Program-made: the position numbers and the translations under genes | Shown here: positions 58,812 through 64,000 of the stretch, piece by piece | Layout: each line of letters begins with the position of its first letter | How positions within the stretch are numbered: the first letter of the stretch is position 1 | Notes under the pieces: generated by a model | The model's input: only the letters and a program-made list of their open reading frames with translations | The model's database searches: none | Told to the model about the DNA's origin: nothing | NCBI RefSeq assembly: GCF_014641455.1 | Contig: NZ_BMHT01000001.1 | Coordinates: 62,001-126,000 of the forward strand | DNA length: 64,000 nucleotides | Source of the DNA: Hymenobacter cavernae | GTDB lineage: Bacteria; Bacteroidota; Bacteroidia; Cytophagales; Hymenobacteraceae | Direction of reading: 5' to 3'

Positions 58812-60653
58812 ATGGACAAGAACCAAGCAACCGGCCTGTTTTTAATTTCGGCCCTGCTGCTCGCCTATTTGTTTTTCTTTGCCCCGAAGGCCCCGAAGGA
58901 TAAACCGGCCGCCAAACCCACCACTACCGCCGCTGCTGCTCCGAGTGCCACGCCAGCCGTTGCCGCGCCCCTCGACTCTGCCACGGCGGCCCGCACCCTA
59001 GGTACGTTTGCCACGGCTGCGCAGGGCACGGCCCAGCAGGTGCAGCTCAAAAACGACAAGCTCACGGTCACGTTTTCGACCAAAGGCGGCCGCATCGAAG
59101 CCGTTCGGCTGAACGATTACAAAACGTTCTTCGGCCAGCCCTTCGACCTGATTGACAGCCAGAGCGCCCAGCTGGATACGCGCTTCCGCACCACGGATGG
59201 CCGCACCGTCAAGCTTTCGGACCTTTATTTTCAGCCCGCGGGCGGTGCTCAGCCCATAGCGGAAGGCGAGCAGAAAGGCCAACGCCTCACGTTTGCCGCT
59301 GAGGTGGCGGGTGGCCGCATCGAGCAAGTTTATACGTTGTTAGACAACTCTTTCCAGCTCGGCTACAATCTGCGCTTTACGGGCTTGAACAACGTGCTGG
59401 CACAGGAGCCGCTGACCTTCACGTTCCTGGACCGCGTGCGCCAGACCGAGCAGGACCGCACCCAGAACCGCAATCACAGCACCATCAACCACTACCTGGC
59501 CAGCGGTGACCGGGGCGAAATTGCGGAAGCATCCGAAAAACCGGAGGAAGTGAAAGTGACCGAGCCGCTGAAGTGGGCCGCCCACAAGCACGACTTCTTC
59601 GTGGCTGGCATCATTGCCGAGCACCAGTTTAGCAACGGTCAGTTCAACTCTACCATCACCAACGAAGACCCGACCTTCATCAAGACGCTGACCAGCACGC
59701 TCACCATTCCAGCGACCGATGTGCAGCAGGGAAAAGCTAGCTTTCGGTTCTACTTCGGCCCGAACTCGTTCAACATCTTGAAAGACGTAGCGCCTGAGTT
59801 TGACCGCAACGTGTACCTAGGTTGGGGCTTGTTCCGCTGGATCAACCGCTTTGTGGTTATTCCGGTGTTCCACTTCCTGGAGCAGTTCATTAGTTCCTAC
59901 GGCATTATCATCGCCTTACTGGTGGTGCTTATTAAGCTGGTAACGTGGCCCTTGACCTACAAAACCTACGTTTCGCAGGCCCGCATGAAGGTGCTGAAGC
60001 CGGAGCTGGACCAGATCAAGGAGAAGTACGGCGACGACCAAGCCAAGGTGCAGAGCGAAACCATGAAGCTCTACTCCTCAATGGGTGTAAGCCCGCTCAG
60101 CGGCTGCGTCCCGACGCTGCTGACATTGCCCATCCTATTTGCCATGTTCAGCTTCTTCCCCAACTCGATTGAGCTGCGCCAAGAGCCGTTCCTGTGGGCA
60201 AAAGACCTGAGCAGCTACGACGTGTTCATCAAACTGCCCTTCGCCATTAAATGGTACGGCGACCATGTGAGCATGTTCACGCTCCTGATGACGGCCTCTA
60301 CCCTGCTCATGACGTGGCAGAGCAACCAGCTGAACACGGCCATGCAGGGCCCGATGAAGTTCTACAGCTACCTGATGCCGCTCATCTTCCTGTTTGTGCT
60401 GAACAGCTACGCTTCGGGCCTGACCTGGTACTACTTCGTCTCCAACGTCATCACCTTCGCCCAGCAGTTTATCACCCGTCGCTTTGTGGATGACACCAAG
60501 TTGCGCGCTCAACTCGAAGCCAACAAGATCAAGAACAAGGACAAGAAACCCAGCGGCTTCCAGGCCCGCCTCGCCGAAGCCATGAAGGCCGCCCAAGAGC
60601 GCGAAGCCGAAGCAAAAAAGCAAGGTCAGCCGAAGCCGAAAGGCAGCAAGTAA
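58812..60653 (+). CDS. yidC: Membrane protein insertase YidC
   Basis: YidC inserts and folds proteins in the inner membrane, alone or with Sec. The 613-residue protein has an N-terminal signal anchor (ATGLFLISALLLAYLFFFAP), an Ala/Thr-rich linker, and a large periplasmic beta domain (about 65-345). The conserved membrane core follows: RFVVIPVFHFLEQFISSYGI, VLIKLVTWPLTYKTYVSQAR, the cytoplasmic coiled hairpin KPELDQIKEKYGDDQAKVQS and VSPLSGCVPTLLTLPILFAM. A basic tail ends it (KKQGQPKPKGSK). All as usual for Bacteroidota. A terminator lies 21 bp after the stop. Confidence 0.97.
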   Translation: MDKNQATGLFLISALLLAYLFFFAPKAPKDKPAAKPTTTAAAAPSATPAVAAPLDSATAARTLGTFATAAQGTAQQVQLKNDKLTVTFSTKGGRIEAVRLNDYKTFFGQPFDLIDSQSAQLDTRFRTTDGRTVKLSDLYFQPAGGAQPIAEGEQKGQRLTFAAEVAGGRIEQVYTLLDNSFQLGYNLRFTGLNNVLAQEPLTFTFLDRVRQTEQDRTQNRNHSTINHYLASGDRGEIAEASEKPEEVKVTEPLKWAAHKHDFFVAGIIAEHQFSNGQFNSTITNEDPTFIKTLTSTLTIPATDVQQGKASFRFYFGPNSFNILKDVAPEFDRNVYLGWGLFRWINRFVVIPVFHFLEQFISSYGIIIALLVVLIKLVTWPLTYKTYVSQARMKVLKPELDQIKEKYGDDQAKVQSETMKLYSSMGVSPLSGCVPTLLTLPILFAMFSFFPNSIELRQEPFLWAKDLSSYDVFIKLPFAIKWYGDHVSMFTLLMTASTLLMTWQSNQLNTAMQGPMKFYSYLMPLIFLFVLNSYASGLTWYYFVSNVITFAQQFITRRFVDDTKLRAQLEANKIKNKDKKPSGFQARLAEAMKAAQEREAEAKKQGQPKPKGSK

Positions 60654-60674
60654 GACCTAGGTTTTTCGGAGTAG

Positions 60675-60709
60675 AAAAGCCCTTCTGCTACGTGCGGAAG
60701 GGCTTTTTG
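60675..60709 (+). terminator. Intrinsic terminator after yidC
   Basis: AAAAGCCCTTC (60675-60685) pairs with GAAGGGCTTTT (60697-60707), with T's after it. Confidence 0.9.
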
Positions 60710-60724
60710 TTTACTTAGGCGCGT

Positions 60725-60806
60725 CTGTCATTCCGAGCAGCGCGAGGAATCTGGATTAGCCACCTAGGTTCGTAACTCAGATTCCCCGCGCTGCTCGGAA
60801 TGACAG
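60725..60806. repeat. Intergenic palindrome, family A (29-bp stem, one mismatch)
   Basis: Arms 60725-60753 and 60778-60806 share the GTCATTCCGAGCAGCGCGAG core of the copy at 56599-56678; the loop has CCTAGG. It lies between convergent yidC and the OppA-type gene. Confidence 0.92.
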
Positions 60807-60823
60807 TTCTGACACCCTATGTT

Positions 60824-62491
60824 TTACTCCTTGCGCACCCGCTCCAGCACCAGTTGGTTCATGGGATTAGGCGTGAGGCCGTGCACGTTGTTCTGAGTCA
60901 GGCGCACAACCTGGTCGTAATACAACGGAATGACCGGGGCTTCTTCCACCACGATGCGGTCCATTTGCTGGTAAAGGGCGTAGCGCTTCTGTGGGTCTTG
61001 CTCCAGCTTGGCTTGCTCGTAAAGTCGGTCGTAGGCAGCACTTTTGAAGTGCGTTTTGTTTGGGCCGGCGGGCGAGAAGTTAGGACTGTAGAATAAAGCC
61101 AGGTAGTTCTCGGCATCGGGGTAGTCGCCCAGCCATGACTTCGTGAAGAAAGCGGCCCGGCCGTTATCAACCAGCTCCTGGTGCGCCGCCGCCTGGTTCA
61201 CGTCAATGGTCACCTGCACACCCACTTCGGCCCACTTTTTCTGCAAATACTCACACACTTCCTTGCGCTCCGCCACCGTACTCAGGCGCAGGCGCAACGG
61301 CTTGCCAGGCCTGTACCCGGCCGCGCGCAAAAGCTGCCGGGCTTTCTCCGGCTGATACGTGTAGCCCGGCACCAGCTTGGCGCTATAGGAAGGCAGCGAC
61401 GACGGCACAAAGCCCGAAATACCCGGCACACCGACGTTGTTCAGAAAATAAGCCAGCAGCTCCGGCTTGTTGAGCGCATAGCTCAGTGCCTGCCGCACGC
61501 GCTTATCGCCCAATGCCGGGTTAGCGCCATCACCACGCAGGTTCCCCGGATCCAACTGAAAACCTAGGTATTCGGTATTGAGGTAAGGCACCTTTTCGAA
61601 GCGAAACTTGCCTTTAAAATCTTCGCGCACCGTACCATCAGGGTACAGAATCAGGTCGCGGGAGCCCTCCCGAATGCCCGACAGAAAGTCCAGCTTGCCC
61701 TGCTGAAACGTCAGAAACTCCGTCTTGCGGTCCTGAATGAAGCTGATCTGCACCGCTTCCAGGTATGGCAGCGGCTTGCCTTCCGCGTCGCGGCGCCAAT
61801 AGTTTGGGTTGCGGTGGTAGATGATAGCGTTGCCTTCATCCCAGAGCTTAAACTGAAACGGCCCCGTACCCACCGGATGCTCCCGAAAATCTTTGCCGTA
61901 GCGCTGCACTGCCTCGTGCGGCACCACATAGGCGTAGGGCATCGTCAGGATGCCCAGGAAGGGAATGAACGGTTCCTTGAGGTAGATGCGCACGGTGCTA
62001 TCATTCGGCGCCACAAAGGCCGTGTCGCTGATTTCCCCTTTGGCGTTTTCCAGCACTTTGCCCCGGAAAACCCAGCCACCAGGGCTAGCCGTGGCAGGGT
62101 CGAGCAGACGCTTGAAGCTATAAACAAAATCCTGCGCCGTTACGCGCCGACTTTTGCCCCCCGGAAACACCTCCGAATCGTGAAAAAACACGTTGGCCCG
62201 CAGCACAAACGTGTACGTCCTGCCATCCGGAGAAATGTCGTAGCGACGTGCCAGCGCTGGCCCTGGCTTTAGCTGATCATCAAGCTCTACCAAGCCATTA
62301 TAGAGCTGCGTCACAGCCCAGATATTCGCCTGTTTGTTGGCAAAAGCGGGGTCCAGCGAAGTCAGCGCCTCGGGCTGATTGTAGCGAAAAACACGTCGAT
62401 CATTGACCGGCTCGCCTGGGCTGCCGCAGCTGGCTAACGCCATGAGCAACGCAGACGAGAACCCAGCAAAACGACGCGGAAACAAGAACAT
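60824..62491 (-). CDS. ABC transporter substrate-binding lipoprotein, family 5 (OppA-like)
   Basis: The 555-residue protein begins MFLFPRRFAGFSSALLMALASC, with ALASC as lipobox. The SBP_bac_5 pattern follows: RYNQPEALTSLDPAFANKQA, NGLVELDDQLKPGPALARRY, SPDGRTYTFVLRANVFFHDS, VTAQDFVYSFKRLLDPATAS and GTGPFQFKLWDEGNAIIYHR. The C-terminal part has ALSYALNKPELLAYFLNNVG and PEKARQLLRAAGYRPGKPLR. Such proteins deliver peptides to an Opp/Dpp transporter; no permease or ATPase genes are adjacent, as is common in Bacteroidota. The peptide ligand is an assumption from the family. Confidence 0.94.
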   Translation of the reverse strand: MFLFPRRFAGFSSALLMALASCGSPGEPVNDRRVFRYNQPEALTSLDPAFANKQANIWAVTQLYNGLVELDDQLKPGPALARRYDISPDGRTYTFVLRANVFFHDSEVFPGGKSRRVTAQDFVYSFKRLLDPATASPGGWVFRGKVLENAKGEISDTAFVAPNDSTVRIYLKEPFIPFLGILTMPYAYVVPHEAVQRYGKDFREHPVGTGPFQFKLWDEGNAIIYHRNPNYWRRDAEGKPLPYLEAVQISFIQDRKTEFLTFQQGKLDFLSGIREGSRDLILYPDGTVREDFKGKFRFEKVPYLNTEYLGFQLDPGNLRGDGANPALGDKRVRQALSYALNKPELLAYFLNNVGVPGISGFVPSSLPSYSAKLVPGYTYQPEKARQLLRAAGYRPGKPLRLRLSTVAERKEVCEYLQKKWAEVGVQVTIDVNQAAAHQELVDNGRAAFFTKSWLGDYPDAENYLALFYSPNFSPAGPNKTHFKSAAYDRLYEQAKLEQDPQKRYALYQQMDRIVVEEAPVIPLYYDQVVRLTQNNVHGLTPNPMNQLVLERVRKE

Positions 62492-62509
62492 GGGAAAGAC
62501 GAAACAGTG

Positions 62510-62517
62510 TATATTTG
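62510..62517 (+). promoter_or_regulatory. Possible -7 box (TATATTTG) before the MBL-fold gene
   Basis: TATATTTG fits TAnnTTTG and stands 125 bp upstream of the ATG at 62642. No -33 motif is evident, so confidence is low. The rest of the leader has repeated GCTGTTAGC-like words. Confidence 0.35.
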
Positions 62518-62641
62518 TGCTAAACTAAGCTGTTAGCAGTTAGCTTTCAGAACAAGTCTTTTCTTTCCTACTGACCAGCTAGCTCCTTTTTTTAGCTTTT
62601 TCGTAAGCTAACAACTACAGTCAGCAGCTATTAGCTCCATC

Positions 62642-63322
62642 ATGAACGTAACCTACTACGGCCACTCCTCTTTCCTCTTCGAAATTGAGGGCAGCAAAGT
62701 GCTCTTCGATCCTTTTATCAGCCCCAACCCGCTTGCTTCAGCTATCGACGTAACCACCATCGAAGCCGACTACCTGCTGCTCAGCCACGGCCACGGCGAC
62801 CATGTCGCTGATGCGGAAGCTATTGGGAAGCGCACCGGTGCCGAGGTTGTTGCTATTGCCGAAATTGCCGGTTGGTTTGGCAACAAAGGCCTGAAAGCGG
62901 CTTATCCCATGAACATTGGCGGCAAGGTAAAGCTGCCCTTTGGTACCGTGAAGATGGTAGCCGCCGCGCACTCCAGCTCGCTGCCCGATGGTTCTTATGG
63001 CGGCTTGGCCGCTGGCTTTGTCGTTGAGGCAGAGGGCAAAACCTTCTACTTCGCCGGCGACACGGCACTGACCTACGACATGAAGCTCATCGCTGAGCAG
63101 CACAAGCTCGACTTCGCCCTGCTGCCTATCGGCGACAACTACACCATGGGCATCGGTGATGCGCTGATAGCCGCTGATTGGGTAGGTGCTTCCAAAATCA
63201 TTGGCATGCACTACGATACTTTCCCGGTGATCAAGATCGACCAGGAAGCAGCCAAGCAGCAAGCTCAGCAAGCCGGCAAAGAACTGGTGCTGTTGCAAAT
63301 CGGTGAGACGATTACTTTGTAA
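62642..63322 (+). CDS. UPF0173 family metallo-beta-lactamase-fold hydrolase
   Basis: The 226-residue protein has the UPF0173 pattern: MNVTYYGHSSFLFEIEGSKV, LFDPFISPNPLA, YLLLSHGHGDHVADAEAIGK (HxHxDH zinc motif), HSSSLPDGSYGGLAAGFVVE, FYFAGDTALTYDMKLIAEQ (Asp ligand) and GMHYDTFPVIKID with a further His ligand. Cytoplasmic and probably dinuclear Zn. Its substrate is unknown in most species. It precedes parA by 98 bp on the same strand. Confidence 0.95.
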   Translation: MNVTYYGHSSFLFEIEGSKVLFDPFISPNPLASAIDVTTIEADYLLLSHGHGDHVADAEAIGKRTGAEVVAIAEIAGWFGNKGLKAAYPMNIGGKVKLPFGTVKMVAAAHSSSLPDGSYGGLAAGFVVEAEGKTFYFAGDTALTYDMKLIAEQHKLDFALLPIGDNYTMGIGDALIAADWVGASKIIGMHYDTFPVIKIDQEAAKQQAQQAGKELVLLQIGETITL

Positions 63323-63324
63323 AA

Positions 63325-63411
63325 AAGCTAGTAGCTGATAGCTGTTGGCTGTTAGCTTTTTTTGATCAGAACACGAAAAGCTAGGAGCTAACAGCCTAAA
63401 GCTAGCAGCTC
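63325..63411. repeat. Imperfect inverted repeat of TAGCTGTTAGC words
   Basis: The left half (TAGTAGCTGATAGCTGTTGG...GTTAGCTTTTTT) and the right half (AAAAGCTAGGAGCTAACAGC...GCTAGCAGCT) are imperfect reverse complements. Similar words occur at 62519-62640. It lies directly before parA and may terminate the MBL-fold transcript. Confidence 0.6.
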
Positions 63412-63420
63412 ATCAATCAT

Positions 63421-64000
63421 ATGGGAAAAATTATTGCGGTAGCCAATCAAAAAGGAGGAGTGGGTAAAACCACCTCGGCCATCAACCTGGCGGCTAGCCT
63501 GGCGGCCTTGGAGTACCGCACGCTTCTGGTGGACGCCGACCCACAGGCCAACGCCACTTCCGGCGTGGGTTTCGATCCGAAAGACATCGAGAACAGCGTG
63601 TACGAATGCATGGTCGACGGCATCAACGCCCAGGATATTATCCTGAATACCAACATTCTGCCCCACCTCGACCTCATGCCCTCCCACATCGACTTGGTGG
63701 GTGCTGAGGTGGAGATGATCAACCTGCCCAACCGCGAGGAGAAGATGAAGGAAGCACTGCGGCCCCTGGCCGATCAGTACGACTTCATCATCATCGACTG
63801 CTCGCCGAGCCTAGGTCTGATTACGGTGAATGCTCTTACGGCGGCGCACTCGGTTATCATTCCGGTGCAGTGCGAGTACTTCGCCCTCGAAGGCCTAGGT
63901 AAGCTCCTGAATACCATTAAGATCATTCAGAGCCGCCTGAACACGGAGCTGGAAATCGAAGGCATTCTGCTCACGATGTACGATGTGCGTCTGCGTCTCT
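63421..64000 (+). CDS. parA: ParA family chromosome-partitioning ATPase, partial
   Basis: The frame starts at 63421 and is cut by the right edge; about 193 residues are visible. The deviant Walker A motif is [20 protein letters not shown] (residues 8-27), Walker A' is [17 protein letters not shown], and Walker B is [40 protein letters not shown] and [12 protein letters not shown] are standard for Soj/ParA of the chromosome. With ParB, which should follow beyond the window, it moves origin-proximal DNA. Its presence suggests, but does not prove, that the replication origin is near. Confidence 0.96.
   Translation, partial: MGKIIAVANQKGGVGKTTSAINLAASLAALEYRTLLVDADPQANATSGVGFDPKDIENSVYECMVDGINAQDIILNTNILPHLDLMPSHIDLVGAEVEMINLPNREEKMKEALRPLADQYDFIIIDCSPSLGLITVNALTAAHSVIIPVQCEYFALEGLGKLLNTIKIIQSRLNTELEIEGILLTMYDVRLRL

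Overview
The window reads as a chromosomal segment of a high-GC member of the Bacteroidota, most likely a Hymenobacter-like organism (order Cytophagales). The signs are a SusC/SusD pair, two proteins ending in type IX secretion (T9SS) sorting domains, short leaders without Shine-Dalgarno sequences, TAnnTTTG-type -7 boxes before housekeeping genes, and roughly 60% GC by eye. I saw no rRNA, tRNA, CRISPR array, integrase or phage structural module. Genus-level placement is inference.

Layout. 1-7.3 kb: the 5' end of an acyltransferase-like membrane protein, then a SusC/SusD/lipoprotein uptake locus. 7.5-16.4 kb: a membrane protein, a GHL10 glycosidase preceded by a 21-bp tandem repeat array, a serine hydrolase gene broken by an in-frame stop, an extreme Asp-rich protein, a disordered protein, a plug-domain protein next to a rhomboid protease, a T9SS cargo protein and a small unknown. 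16.4-23 kb: GH31 alpha-glucosidase, an orphan GT-B N-terminal half, a YdeI/DUF1905 protein and a GH43 enzyme. 23-30.4 kb: an apparent operon of three phage-tail-collar paralogues and a 1799-residue T9SS surface protein. 31-43.5 kb: SDR oxidoreductase, glycogen branching enzyme, gamma-glutamyltransferase, three tandem small helical paralogues, M1 peptidase, aldo/keto reductase and YceI. 43.6-55 kb: two divergent AraC-type regulators, DUF983, hydrolases, DUF421, a glyoxalase-like protein, a RAYT transposase bracketed by inverted REP sequences, and a SerB-SerA fusion. 55-64 kb: a conserved core with DacB/PBP4, CTP synthase, YidC, an OppA-type lipoprotein, an MBL-fold hydrolase and the start of ParA.

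Between genes lie many long, nearly perfect palindromes of 80-110 bp in at least three sequence families; one sits nested inside another. Across coding and non-coding DNA alike, the hexamer CTAGGT (with its complement ACCTAG, often fused as the palindrome ACCTAGGT) is strikingly iterated. In most bacteria CTAG is rare. I regard this motif, the 21-bp array and the collar/T9SS operon as the most promising undescribed signals.

Functionally, the genes suggest a heterotroph that takes up polymers (SusCD), degrades and stores glucans (GH31, GH43, GHL10, branching enzyme) and displays large surface proteins through T9SS. Starts of many genes were moved inward from the longest reading frame to the first Met (or GTG) that gives a signal peptide, a family-like N-terminus or sensible spacing; each case is noted. 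Residue positions and repeat counts are by eye.
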